Below, piece by piece: positions 51,810 to 60,624 of a DNA stretch of 64,000 bases. The position numbers and the translations under genes are program-made. The notes under the pieces are model-generated. The model was not told where the DNA came from. It ran no database searches and saw only the letters and a list, made by a program, of their open reading frames with translations. The first letter of the stretch is position 1; every line of letters starts with the position of its first letter. Location of the stretch: NCBI RefSeq assembly GCF_011090165.1, contig NZ_JAADJT010000009.1, forward strand, positions 124,001 through 188,000, read 5' to 3'. The stretch is from Duganella aceris. GTDB lineage: Bacteria > Pseudomonadota > Gammaproteobacteria > Burkholderiales > Burkholderiaceae_D.

Positions 51810-54108
51810 CCGAGGCGGCCGGCGCGGGCCGCTCGATGGCGAAGCGCAGCAGCTCGTCCGGCGGAATCGGCCGGGAGATGTGGTAACCCTGCAGGTAGTG
51901 GCAACCCATGCGCTCCAGGATCGCGGCCTGGCCCGCCGTCTCCACGCCCTCCGCCACCAGTTGCAGGCCCAGACTGTGGCCCATCGCGATGATGGCGTGC
52001 ACCAGGTTGTGGCTGCGCTCGCTATGCTCGATGTTCATGACGAAGGCGCGGTCGATCTTCAGCGTATTCAGGTGGAACTGGGTCAGGTAGCTCAGCGACG
52101 AATAGCCGGTGCCGAAGTCGTCCAGCGAAATGCCGACACCCAGCTCGCGCAGCTGCTCCAGCATCGCGTGCACGCCGCCGGCGTCGTCGATCAACACCCG
52201 TTCCGTCAATTCCAGCTCCAGCTGGTGTGGCTCCAGCCCGTTGTCGGCCAGCGCCTGGCGCACCAGCGCGACGAATCCCGGATCCGCCAACTGCAAGGCC
52301 GACACGTTGATACTAATGGTGACTTCACCCAATACCCCGTCGCGCCACAACGCCACCTGCCGGCATGCCTGCCGCAGCACCCAGGTGCCGATCGGGACGA
52401 TCATGCCGCTGTCCTCCGCCACCGCGATGAAGCGGTCGGGGGGAACCTGGCCCAGCAGCGCGCTTTTCCAGCGCAGCAGCGCCTCCACCTTGGTCAGCTT
52501 ACCGGTATGGGCGTCGGTGATCGCCTGGTACACCAGCCGGAACTCGCGGTCTTCGATGGCGCAGCGCAAGGCGCCGTCGATCGCCAGCGCGTCCTTGGCG
52601 GCGGCGTTCATGGCGTCGTTGAAGAAGCGCCAGTCGCCGCGTCCGCCCTTCTTGGCCTCGTACATGGCGATGTCGGCGTTGCGCAACAGCGCGTCGCCAT
52701 CGCCGCCGTGCAGCGGATAACAGGCGATGCCGATGCTGGCGGAGATCGTGATCGCGTGACGGGACAGCTCGAAGCCCTCGCCCATGGCGGCGATGACCTC
52801 CCTGGCGCAATCGCCGGCCGCCCGCGCGCCGGTGCCGGGCGCCAGGTCGGGCAGGACGATGATGAATTCGTCGCCGCCGAAGCGGCCCAGGATATCGGCA
52901 TGCAGCAGCAAGCTGTGCAGCCGATGCGCGGCGTCGCGCAGCAATTCGTCGCCGGCGGCGTGGCCGAAGGAGTCGTTGACCCGCTTGAACTTGTCCAGGT
53001 CGATGAACAGCACCGCGCATTCGCGCCCGCTCGCCGCCGCCCGCGCCACCTCCTCGGCCAGCCCCGCGGCCAGCGCGTGGCGATTGCAGTAGCCGGTGAT
53101 GGGATCGATGCGGGCCGCCTGGCGCAGCAAGTCATCCTTCCGCTTGCGTTCGGTGATGTCCAGTAGTTGTACCATGCAGTACATCCGGCCGCGCTCGATA
53201 TACGGCGATCCCAGCAACTCCACCGGCAGTTCAGTACCGTTATGTAATTTGAACAGGGCGGTGTCGCTGATCGGGAATTTGACGCCGGGAGCGTCGAAAC
53301 GGCTGAAATATTCGTCGGCCATTTCCCGGCTCAGGCCGGGCAGCAAATCGCTGACGTGGCGGCCGATCAGGTCGGCGGGACTGTGAAGGCCCAACAATTT
53401 CGCGCAGCGCTCGTTGGCGACATGTACAAACCCGCGCCGGTCGCGAATTAAAAATCCGTGACTCAGGCTATCGATGGTGTTGATATAACGCTGACGGATT
53501 TCATCCTGCACCGCATAGATTAATCCCACCATCGACAATGCTTTCAAGATGGTGGTTCCGGCGAACCAAAACAAATATGAATTCTCATCCAGAGCGATCG
53601 CGCTGAGGATATTAAATCCGCCCCGCAACATTAAAGTCACGCCCAGCAAGCGATAACGTTTTTGCTCGTCGAATAAACGCTTTCCGGCCCAAGCCATGAC
53701 GACGCCCAGCGCAATGGCGCTGCCTGGCACCAGCCAAGCCTGATTCCAATACCATAATAAAGAAAAACCGGCGCTCATTAATATGAGGACCGGCATTATC
53801 CAGCGCATATGATATCGGCGCAATGCGCCTGTAAAGAATTGGGTGCCGCTCCAATAACCCGCCATGCCGATGGAGAGCAGGGTCGCGCATGCCGGCAAAC
53901 GTATCAGATCGGGGATTTGACCAGCGCCTAAAAACCACACTATTCCACCGGCCATGACCGCGAATTGTCCCAGACCCCAGAATAAAGCGTGCTTTTCCTT
54001 CGGCTGCATCAGCCAAAGAAAAACCAGCAACGCGCTCAAGAGGGCATCCGCTGAAAACGCAGCCGTCATTACTGAGATATTGATTCCGAGACCCGGGGCT
54101 ATGCTCAT
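51802..54108 (-). CDS. Membrane PAS-GGDEF-EAL c-di-GMP turnover protein
   Basis: A 768-residue protein. Residues ~1-205 form about seven membrane helices. A PAS domain follows (~215-340: GFLIRDRRGFVHVANERC), then GGDEF (~345-505) with RIDPITGYCNRHAL, FIDLDKFKRVNDSFGHAAGD and the intact loop FGGDEFIIVL. The EAL domain (~515-760) keeps EALLRW, NVSALQL, ELELTERVL, LDDFGTGYSSLSYL, LKIDRAFV, AEGVE and LQGYHISRP. All metal and catalytic residues of the phosphodiesterase are present, so it should degrade c-di-GMP, with the GGDEF part possibly also active or GTP-sensing. Confidence 0.9.
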   Translation of the reverse strand: MSIAPGLGINISVMTAAFSADALLSALLVFLWLMQPKEKHALFWGLGQFAVMAGGIVWFLGAGQIPDLIRLPACATLLSIGMAGYWSGTQFFTGALRRYHMRWIMPVLILMSAGFSLLWYWNQAWLVPGSAIALGVVMAWAGKRLFDEQKRYRLLGVTLMLRGGFNILSAIALDENSYLFWFAGTTILKALSMVGLIYAVQDEIRQRYINTIDSLSHGFLIRDRRGFVHVANERCAKLLGLHSPADLIGRHVSDLLPGLSREMADEYFSRFDAPGVKFPISDTALFKLHNGTELPVELLGSPYIERGRMYCMVQLLDITERKRKDDLLRQAARIDPITGYCNRHALAAGLAEEVARAAASGRECAVLFIDLDKFKRVNDSFGHAAGDELLRDAAHRLHSLLLHADILGRFGGDEFIIVLPDLAPGTGARAAGDCAREVIAAMGEGFELSRHAITISASIGIACYPLHGGDGDALLRNADIAMYEAKKGGRGDWRFFNDAMNAAAKDALAIDGALRCAIEDREFRLVYQAITDAHTGKLTKVEALLRWKSALLGQVPPDRFIAVAEDSGMIVPIGTWVLRQACRQVALWRDGVLGEVTISINVSALQLADPGFVALVRQALADNGLEPHQLELELTERVLIDDAGGVHAMLEQLRELGVGISLDDFGTGYSSLSYLTQFHLNTLKIDRAFVMNIEHSERSHNLVHAIIAMGHSLGLQLVAEGVETAGQAAILERMGCHYLQGYHISRPIPPDELLRFAIERPAPAASVI

Positions 54109-54250
54109 TGATATCCGCCGCGATGCGGCGCTGTGTCAAGTGACTATCCGCATTGTATGCTGAACGCGCCAAGAATTGGCATGTACTTGCCAAATTTCAG
54201 CTTGGACCGGCGGCGGGAGCGCCATGGACCGCTGATGCAAGGGGTTCAGC

Positions 54251-54275
54251 AAGCGGCGGCCGGGCGCCGCCGCTT
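54251..54275 (-). terminator. GC-rich hairpin downstream of the LysE/ArgO gene
   Basis: Arms AAGCGGCGGC and GCCGCCGCTT form a perfect 10-bp stem with a 5-nt loop, 42 bp after the exporter stop. The U-run on the minus strand is poor, so it may only slow or stabilise the 3' end. Confidence 0.4.
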
Positions 54276-54316
54276 TAAATATTTTTGGAATAAGTATTTG
54301 AATTGCGCTCGCGAAT

Positions 54317-54922
54317 TTAAAATAGGGATATAGCCAGCGCAAACATGACCAGCGCTATTATCCCGTCCAATATCTGCCATGCGCGCGGTTTGGCGAAAAC
54401 CGGCGTCAGATAACGTGCGCCCAATCCCAAACTGGTAAACCAAAGCAGCGAAGCCAGCATTGCACCAAATGCGAAATACCATCGGCCATTACCCGCTTGC
54501 TGCCCGCCTATCGATCCCAAGAGAACAACGGTATCCAGATAAACATGCGGATTCAGCAAACTAAAAGCCAACATCGCGGCAATCACGGTGCGCCGATCAA
54601 TAGCCGGCGCGGCGCCATCGACAGTCGCCACCGCTGCCGGATTCAACGCCGAGCGCGCCGCCCGCAAGCCGTACCAGAATAGAAATCCGGCGCCGGCGAT
54701 TTTAATCCAAAGCAATAACGCCGGCGCGCCGACGATTAATTGCCCCATCCCGGCGACACCGGCGCCGATCAGCACCACATCGCAAATGACGCAGATGGCG
54801 ATGCAGGTCAGCACGAATTCGCGCTTGAGCGCCTGCCGCAACAGATAAGCGTTTTGCGAACCGATGGCGATGATCAAGCCGCCGCCCAACCCCATACCCT
54901 TCAAAAAAGCACTGACTTCCAT
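54317..54922 (-). CDS. argO: LysE/ArgO-family amino acid exporter
   Basis: A 201-residue membrane protein with six helices. It begins FLKGMGLGGGLIIAIGSQNA (family N-terminal motif with Q and N) and has VYLDTVVLLGSIG, the LysE/ArgO signature in the middle. GGGGAG precedes ATG 54922. It exports arginine and/or lysine and is divergent from an ArgP-type LysR regulator, the standard arrangement in which ArgP activates the exporter when the amino acid is in excess. Confidence 0.9.
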   Translation of the reverse strand: MEVSAFLKGMGLGGGLIIAIGSQNAYLLRQALKREFVLTCIAICVICDVVLIGAGVAGMGQLIVGAPALLLWIKIAGAGFLFWYGLRAARSALNPAAVATVDGAAPAIDRRTVIAAMLAFSLLNPHVYLDTVVLLGSIGGQQAGNGRWYFAFGAMLASLLWFTSLGLGARYLTPVFAKPRAWQILDGIIALVMFALAISLF

Positions 54923-54972
54923 GTTTTCTCCCCTGAACAAGAACGCCAGCTTAAATCCCGCCACAACATAAG

Positions 54973-54978
54973 TATAAT
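54973..54978 (+). promoter_or_regulatory. -10-like hexamer upstream of argP
   Basis: TATAAT lies 31 nt before the argP start in an A/T-rich spacer of 87 bp shared with argO. ArgP-type operators would be expected in this spacer, but no clear LysR box was pinned down. Confidence 0.4.
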
Positions 54979-55009
54979 TAATATTATTTGCCAAATATTA
55001 GGAGAGCTA

Positions 55010-55900
55010 ATGAGCCGAGTCGACTACCGGGGACTGGCGGCGCTGGACGCCGTGATCGACCACGGCAGCTTCGACAAGGCCGCCGCCGCGCTGTCGATCA
55101 CCCAATCGGCGGTGTCACAGCGCATCCGCATGCTGGAAAACAGCGCCGGCGAGCTGCTGATCGTCCGCAGCCAGCCGCCCTCGCCCACCGAGGCGGGGCA
55201 GAAACTGATCGCCCACTATCGCCAGGTGCGCTTGCTGGAAGCGGCCTTGTCCCAGCGTCCCGGCGAAGGCGAAGCACGGCCCGAAATCGCCATCGGCGTC
55301 AACGCCGACAGCGCCGCCACTTGGCTACAGGAAGCCGTGACGCCATTGATGAGCAGCGGCGACTGCATGCTGCACATCCGCATGGACGACCAGGACCACA
55401 CCCTGACCATGCTGCGCGAAGGCCGCGTGTTCGGCTGCGTTACCAGCGAATCGGCACAGGTTGCCGGCACCACGGCGACGCCGCTTGGCGTCATGCGCTA
55501 TCTTTGCGTAGCCAGCCCCGAGTTTGCGGCGCGCTGGTTCCCGGACGGCATGACTGCGCAGGCGGTGCAATACGCGCCGGTACTGGAATTCGACCGCAAG
55601 GACGCGCTGCAATCACGCTTCATCGCCCAGCAAACCGGCTACTCCGGACGCTATCCGCATCACTCCTTCGCCAGCTCGGACGGCTTTGTACGCTTTGTCG
55701 CCGCCGGATTCGGCTACGGCATGCTGCCGACCCTGCAATGCGAGCAGCAATTGGCGGCCGGCACGCTGGTCGACTTGACGCCGGGAGCATGGCTGGACGT
55801 GCCTCTGGTGTGGCACATGTGGGATATTCAGACACCCTTTACGCGGGCATTGTCGGACAACGTGGTCGCTACGGCGCGTAAATGGTTGCGGCAGCCTTAG
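55010..55900 (+). CDS. argP: LysR-family regulator ArgP
   Basis: A 296-residue regulator. ATG 55010 with GGAGAG upstream was chosen; upstream in-frame codons run through the argO promoter region. The HTH (~1-60) reads LAALDAVIDHGSFDKAAAAL and SITQSAVSQRIRMLEN, typical of ArgP/IciA. The effector domain has EIAIGVNADSAATWL, a family feature. It controls the divergent argO gene in response to lysine/arginine. Its last 32 bp overlap the convergent methyltransferase gene. Confidence 0.9.
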   Translation: MSRVDYRGLAALDAVIDHGSFDKAAAALSITQSAVSQRIRMLENSAGELLIVRSQPPSPTEAGQKLIAHYRQVRLLEAALSQRPGEGEARPEIAIGVNADSAATWLQEAVTPLMSSGDCMLHIRMDDQDHTLTMLREGRVFGCVTSESAQVAGTTATPLGVMRYLCVASPEFAARWFPDGMTAQAVQYAPVLEFDRKDALQSRFIAQQTGYSGRYPHHSFASSDGFVRFVAAGFGYGMLPTLQCEQQLAAGTLVDLTPGAWLDVPLVWHMWDIQTPFTRALSDNVVATARKWLRQP

Positions 55901-56984
55901 TTGCGAGATCCATGGCGTCGAAGTCCCGGCGCACGCGCGCTTCCCATGCGACCGGATCGGGTTGATACAACGCGGCGGTTTCCGCCGGCGTCAGCGAGGC
56001 CAGCGGACCGCTGCGCTGGTACACCATCACATTGGTCCAGGCGACCGTGCCCGCCGGGAAGTAATGCACCAGCTGGAAGGCCGGATGCTTCAGCGCATAG
56101 GTAGTGGTGCTGACCAGCGCGCCTACCGGCAGCTCGCGCGCAAGCTTTTCACCCAGCGCATCCATCAACGGACCGAAGCAAGTGCTGTACAGGAACACCA
56201 GGCTGGCACCGCGCACGTCGACCTTGAACATATCGCTTTCGATGAAGGCGATACGCGCGGCCAGATCGTGCAGATGCCGCCCCGTCGCCGGCGCACCGAC
56301 CGGCAACGTCAGCGGCGTCTCGGGCGCCAGCGGCGCCGGCAGCGAGGCCAGGCCCTGTTGCGCCAGTGCCAGCAACTGCCGCAATCGCTCCTGCGCCATG
56401 CGATGCCGATAACCCAGCAGCTCGACGCCGATGCAGCGCGTGAACGGCAAGGTCAACGCGGCCGACATCACCACCTTGCCCAGCCCGCTGCCGAGGTCGA
56501 CCATGACGCCGCCGGGACGAATCAGCGGCGCGATCGCGTCGAAGTAGTTGTCCAGTTCATAGCGCTGCATTTCGCCGTAGATCAGGCCGCCGTCCTGGAT
56601 CAGCCAGGCGTGCAGCTCGGCGTCGCCGATGTCTTCCAGCGCGCGCCAACCGGGCAGCGGCGCGCCGTCCGGCAACATCCCGTGCGGCAGGATGCTGGTC
56701 GGCAGCGTGCCGATGATGACGCCCAGATGCGGCCGCAAGCGCTGCAGCAGATAATCGCGGCGCGCCGGATCGCGCAGACAGGCGCGCAAGGCGTAGCCGA
56801 TTTCAATAAATGGCAGGAAGGGCGAATCCGGCGTCAGCGCCAACGGCGGGCGCACATGCTTTTCGCCGCCCTGGATGCTCTGGAACAGCGCCTCGAACAC
56901 ATCCGACGGCTGTTCAAAGCGCGCGACCGGGTCGGCCGGTCGATCCGCGGTGCGGAAAATCGGCGGCGTGGATGCGCTCTCCAT
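55869..56984 (-). CDS. DOT1-like class I SAM methyltransferase
   Basis: A 371-residue protein. The N-terminal ~135 residues are unassigned. From ~140 it reads YGEMQRYELDNYFDAI, then motif I VMVDLGSGLGKVVMSAALT, CIGVELLGYRHRMAQERL, later FIESDMFKVDVRGASLVFLY with STCF, and STTTYAL. The D-L-G-S-G-x-G-K loop, the E at the end of beta2 and the Asp-rich motif before a hydrophobic strand resemble the DOT1 histone-methyltransferase fold, which has scattered bacterial members of unknown substrate. The assignment is by motif only. It overlaps argP at its 3' end. Confidence 0.62.
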   Translation of the reverse strand: MESASTPPIFRTADRPADPVARFEQPSDVFEALFQSIQGGEKHVRPPLALTPDSPFLPFIEIGYALRACLRDPARRDYLLQRLRPHLGVIIGTLPTSILPHGMLPDGAPLPGWRALEDIGDAELHAWLIQDGGLIYGEMQRYELDNYFDAIAPLIRPGGVMVDLGSGLGKVVMSAALTLPFTRCIGVELLGYRHRMAQERLRQLLALAQQGLASLPAPLAPETPLTLPVGAPATGRHLHDLAARIAFIESDMFKVDVRGASLVFLYSTCFGPLMDALGEKLARELPVGALVSTTTYALKHPAFQLVHYFPAGTVAWTNVMVYQRSGPLASLTPAETAALYQPDPVAWEARVRRDFDAMDLATKAAATIYAP

Positions 56985-56999
56985 AGGCGGCGGGCGGCG

Positions 57000-57365
57000 T
57001 CAGGCGGCCCGCAGCGAAACCAGCATCTTCACCACGCCGTCATGCCCCGCCTGCCAGCCGGACGTGGCCAGCGCCGGCGCGCACACCGGGCAGGATTCGA
57101 ACGGATTGCAGTCATGCGGCAACTCCTGGTACAGCTTGCCGATCACCGACTTGCCGACATAGGAATCGACCGACGCCGGCTTGGCTTTCGGCGCGGCGGC
57201 CGCCTTGGCCGGCATGAAATCGGCGCCGCCTGGCGCCAGCCAGCGCTCGAACGGCTCGGTCGGCTTACCGTCCGGCACGTACCAGGATTTGCGCTCGCCG
57301 TTCCAACGCGCGCCCAGCGCCTTGGCTTCATCTTTTTCCGCAAACGGAACTTTAAGAAACATCAT
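57000..57365 (-). CDS. DUF5710-domain protein
   Basis: A 121-residue protein starting MMFLKVPFAEKDEAKALGAR and containing WNGERKSWYVPDG, the DUF5710 pattern, also found in conjugative-element primases and small stand-alone proteins. An Ala/Lys/Pro-rich linker leads to a short C-terminal part with CNPFESCPVC, a possible metal site. ATG 57365 has GGAG upstream; the longer frame to 57431 was rejected as non-coding. It follows the DOT1-like gene in antisense order with a 15-bp gap and may share its transcript. Confidence 0.7.
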   Translation of the reverse strand: MMFLKVPFAEKDEAKALGARWNGERKSWYVPDGKPTEPFERWLAPGGADFMPAKAAAAPKAKPASVDSYVGKSVIGKLYQELPHDCNPFESCPVCAPALATSGWQAGHDGVVKMLVSLRAA

Positions 57366-57478
57366 CTTCGGATACTCCGCGACAGGAAGCCTGCATTTTA
57401 CCGCCTGCCATCGGCGCCCGGTTGACCACATCGCCAGACCGGGATATAGTTGCCAAAAGCAACCAATAAGGATTCGTG

Positions 57479-58366
57479 ATGGACAGGGACATGCAACAGC
57501 AGGCCGACGTGGTTCGCCAATTCAACCGTTTTTACACCGTGCATCTCGGCTTGCTGCGCGGGCGCTATCTGGAGACCGACTATTCGCTCAGTGAAGGCCG
57601 CATCATGTATGAGCTGTCGCAAAATCCGGGCTGCACCGCCAACAAGCTGCGTAACAAACTCGATCTCGACGCCGGCTACATGAGCCGCCTGCTGCGCTCG
57701 CTGACCGAACGCGGCCTGGTGCAAGGCGCGCGCTCCGAGCACGACAAGCGCGCCACCCTGCTCAGCCTGACCGCGCTGGGCAAGACCACGGTGGCCGACA
57801 TCAACCGGCAGGCGTCGGCGGAGACGGTGCGCATGCTGAACCAGCTGGGCCAATCGCAGCGCGCCGAACTGCTGGACGCCATGCGCAAGGTGCAGGACAT
57901 CCTGTCGCCGCCGCCGGTGCGCGTGCTTCGCGCCGGCGCCGCGCAGCTCGCCGACGCGCGGCATTTGCTGTACGAATACTTCGACGTCATCGGCGTGGTG
58001 CTGCGCGATGACGATGCCGCCATTCGCGCCTTCCTCAACGATGCCAGCTCGGCCATGTGGATCGCCTACGTCGACGGCGCGCCGGCCGCCTGCGTGGCGA
58101 TGCGTCCGCTACCGGAAGTGCCCGGCGCCGCCGAGTGCAAGCGCCTGTACGTGGCCGACAGATACCGCCGGCGCGGCCTGGCCGAAGCGCTGATGCAGGC
58201 GCTGGAAACGCACGCCGCGCAGGCCGGCCACGACGCTGTCTACCTCGACACCAAGGACGATCTGATCGGCGCGATCAAGCTCTACGACAGCCTCGGCTAC
58301 GAGCGCTGCGAACGCTACAACGACAACCCGCAGGCCACCATCTTCATGCGCAAGCGTTTGCGTTGA
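57479..58366 (+). CDS. MarR-type regulator fused to GNAT acetyltransferase
   Basis: A 295-residue two-domain protein. The first ~140 residues are a MarR winged helix (FNRFYTVHLGLLRGRYLE, CTANKLRNKLDLDAGYMSRL, LRSLTERGLVQGARSEHDKR). The C-terminal ~150 are a GNAT domain with AECKRLYVADRYRRRGLAEA as its acetyl-CoA loop and YLDTKDDLIGAIKLYDSLGY near the end. This MarR-GNAT fusion is a known architecture with unclear substrates. ATG 57479 fits AAGGA better than GTG 57476. Its 3' end overlaps the halogenase gene by 23 bp. Confidence 0.88.
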   Translation: MDRDMQQQADVVRQFNRFYTVHLGLLRGRYLETDYSLSEGRIMYELSQNPGCTANKLRNKLDLDAGYMSRLLRSLTERGLVQGARSEHDKRATLLSLTALGKTTVADINRQASAETVRMLNQLGQSQRAELLDAMRKVQDILSPPPVRVLRAGAAQLADARHLLYEYFDVIGVVLRDDDAAIRAFLNDASSAMWIAYVDGAPAACVAMRPLPEVPGAAECKRLYVADRYRRRGLAEALMQALETHAAQAGHDAVYLDTKDDLIGAIKLYDSLGYERCERYNDNPQATIFMRKRLR

Positions 58367-59831
58367 GATAGTCGGTATGGTCCGGCATCGCGCTGACCGC
58401 GTCGATGATGCCGGCCCGCACGCGCGCCATGTGCGCCTGCAAGCGGTCGCGGTCGATGGCGGCGACGAAAGGATCGTCGCTCTGCGGCACCACGCCCAGC
58501 CCCAGCAGCATCGACACGAAGGACGGCTCGCTGAAACCCTCGTGATCGTAGATCACCACCCGGCCGCTCTCGCGGAACAATTCGATCTGGTGCTGCAGGC
58601 TGTCCGGGATCTTCATGTTGGCGCAGTAGCGCCAGAACTCGCTATCGCTGCGGTTGGTCAGCTTGTAATGCATGATGATGAAATCGCGCACCGACTCGTA
58701 GCGCGAGCCCATGTAGCGGTTGAATTCGTAGGCCAGCTCCGGCTTGAAATCGCGGTTCGGGAAATACTGGATCAGCATGCCGACCGCGTTCTCGATCAGG
58801 TTGATGCTGGTTGATTCCAGCGGCTCGACAAAGCCGGCCGACAGGCCGATGGCCACGCAATTTTTCAGCCACGATTTGCGCCGGCGGCCGGTGACGAAGC
58901 GCAGCTGGCGCGGATCGTCGAGCGGCTTGCCGTCCAGTCCCTCCAGCAGCACGCGGCGCGCCTCGCCGTCGGTGGTGAAGGCATTGCTGTAGACGTGGCC
59001 GTTGCCGGTGCGATGCTGCAACGGGATGCGCCACTGCCAGCCGGCGGCCTTGGCGGTGGAGGTGGTGTACGGCGTCAGCTTCGGCACTTTTTCGCACGGC
59101 ACCGCCAGCGCGCTGTTGCATGGCAGCTGGTCGCTCCAGTCGTCGTAGCCGGCCTGTAAAGCGCCCTCGATCAGCAAACCGCGAAAGCCCGAGCAGTCGA
59201 TGAACAGGTCGCCGTCGATGCGGCGGCCGTCGTTGAGCTTGACCGCCGCGATGTGGCCATCGTCGGCGCGCAGCTCGACCTCGTTGATGGTCGCCTCGAT
59301 GCGTTGCACGCCACGCTTCAGCGCGTACTCGCGCAGATAGGCGGCGTACAGGCCGGCGTCGAACTGGTAGGCGTAGGAATACGAGGCGTTGTCGGCCGGC
59401 GGCGAGAAGCGGTTGTTGCGCGCCATCAGCGTCGCCATCGACCAGTTTTCGTAGGAAGGGATATTGCGGTCGGCGCGCGCCAGATGCAGCCAGTGCATAT
59501 GCGGCGAACGCTTGTCGATCTTCGGCCCGAAATCGCCGAAGCCGTGGAAGAAGCGATTGCCGACATGGCCCCAATCCTTGAACTCGATGCCGAGCTTGAT
59601 GGTGGCCTGGGTCTTGCGGATGAAGTCGGCCGGATCGAGGCCGAGCGAGGCGTTGTAGTAGCGGATGGTCGGCAAGGTCGCCTCGCCGACGCCGACGGTG
59701 CCGATCTCGGGCGACTCGACCAACACGATCTCGCAGCCCGCGCCCAGGCGCTGCGCCAACGGCGCCGCCGTCATCCAGCCGGCCGTGCCGCCGCCGACGA
59801 TCACTATCTTGCGTATGGTCCGGTCGGCCAT
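58344..59831 (-). CDS. Flavin-dependent tryptophan-halogenase-family protein
   Basis: A 495-residue enzyme of the tryptophan halogenase family, which chlorinates or brominates aromatic substrates with reduced FAD, O2 and halide. It has the GxGxxG FAD loop (IVGGGTAGWMTAAPLAQRL), GVGEATLPTIRYYN, the catalytic-lysine region KLGIEFKDWGH, the family WxWxIP motif as WQWRIPLQHRTGNGHVYS, and GFVEPLESTSINLIENAV. GGGGAGA precedes ATG 59831; the upstream extension was rejected. It has no partner flavin reductase or biosynthetic genes nearby, so it is likely a stand-alone enzyme, perhaps not acting on free tryptophan. Confidence 0.9.
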   Translation of the reverse strand: MADRTIRKIVIVGGGTAGWMTAAPLAQRLGAGCEIVLVESPEIGTVGVGEATLPTIRYYNASLGLDPADFIRKTQATIKLGIEFKDWGHVGNRFFHGFGDFGPKIDKRSPHMHWLHLARADRNIPSYENWSMATLMARNNRFSPPADNASYSYAYQFDAGLYAAYLREYALKRGVQRIEATINEVELRADDGHIAAVKLNDGRRIDGDLFIDCSGFRGLLIEGALQAGYDDWSDQLPCNSALAVPCEKVPKLTPYTTSTAKAAGWQWRIPLQHRTGNGHVYSNAFTTDGEARRVLLEGLDGKPLDDPRQLRFVTGRRRKSWLKNCVAIGLSAGFVEPLESTSINLIENAVGMLIQYFPNRDFKPELAYEFNRYMGSRYESVRDFIIMHYKLTNRSDSEFWRYCANMKIPDSLQHQIELFRESGRVVIYDHEGFSEPSFVSMLLGLGVVPQSDDPFVAAIDRDRLQAHMARVRAGIIDAVSAMPDHTDYLNANACA

Positions 59832-59997
59832 CGTCTGTCTCCCCCCGCTATTATTTTGAAGAAGTATAGCAACGGCGTACGCGCGCCAAACCGGTTCCGG
59901 CAAAAACGGAACACGGAGGCGTCAAAAACATAATCGGCGGCGCAACACGCACACATCATGAGAAAATAGCGGCTAATCTTTTTGCGACAGAAATTTT

Positions 59998-60624
59998 ATG
60001 ATTGAACCTCTCACCCTGACCGTGGCCGAACTCGCCGCGCGTTGGAACCAGACCACCCGCCAGGTGCTTGAGCACGGCCTGCCGATGTATTTCTATTTCG
60101 ACGGCCTGGTCTTCGACTTCAGCGACAAATGGCATCGCGCCAACGGTGACGTCAAGGAAGCGCAGGATCTTGAAGCGCACCGCGCGCGCCTGTCGACGCT
60201 GGAAATCGACCTGGAACGGCAGAGCCTGCACAAGCGCGGCCTGCTGAAGCTGACCCAATGGGAAGAAGCGCTCAGCGACGACGAACTGCACAGCCATCGC
60301 GCCGAGGCCGATCGGCTGGGCAAGGATATCGCGCACTTGACGGCGCTGCTGAAGGAGCGCGCCGACGAACGGCAGCGCCGCGTCCGCAACGGCCTGCTGC
60401 GCGCCGCGCCGCGCACGGTGCACGAGATCGCGCAGAACGGCAAGACCAAGTTCCCGCACTTCGCCTACATGCCGCACAGCCCCGGCAACGACGGCAAGGG
60501 CTCCATCCCCGAAGGCGCCGTCGTCGCGCTGGAAGACGGCTTCCCGCTGAAGGAATGGCTGGACGAGGCGGACGTCGTGGTGTCGATGCTGGACGTCAAG
60601 GTCGCCGAAGCGTCGGCGCAATAA
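59998..60624 (+). CDS. Hypothetical protein with helix-turn-helix-like N-terminus
   Basis: A 208-residue soluble protein. The start reads LTVAELAARWNQTTRQVLEH, like the first helices of an AlpA/MerR-type HTH, followed by GLPMYFYFDGLVFDF. A central helical, charged region (~65-135) could be a coiled coil. A Gly/Pro loop (MPHSPGNDGKGSIPEG) and an acidic end follow. No family was recognised with confidence. No ribosome site is evident at the ATG. Its stop directly abuts the stop of the convergent oxidoreductase gene. Confidence 0.6.
   Translation: MIEPLTLTVAELAARWNQTTRQVLEHGLPMYFYFDGLVFDFSDKWHRANGDVKEAQDLEAHRARLSTLEIDLERQSLHKRGLLKLTQWEEALSDDELHSHRAEADRLGKDIAHLTALLKERADERQRRVRNGLLRAAPRTVHEIAQNGKTKFPHFAYMPHSPGNDGKGSIPEGAVVALEDGFPLKEWLDEADVVVSMLDVKVAEASAQ

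Noticed and set aside
54133..54333. 66-codon plus-strand frame between the EAL and argO genes
   Set aside because: No ribosome site, it spans a GC-rich hairpin, and the translation has no recognisable features.
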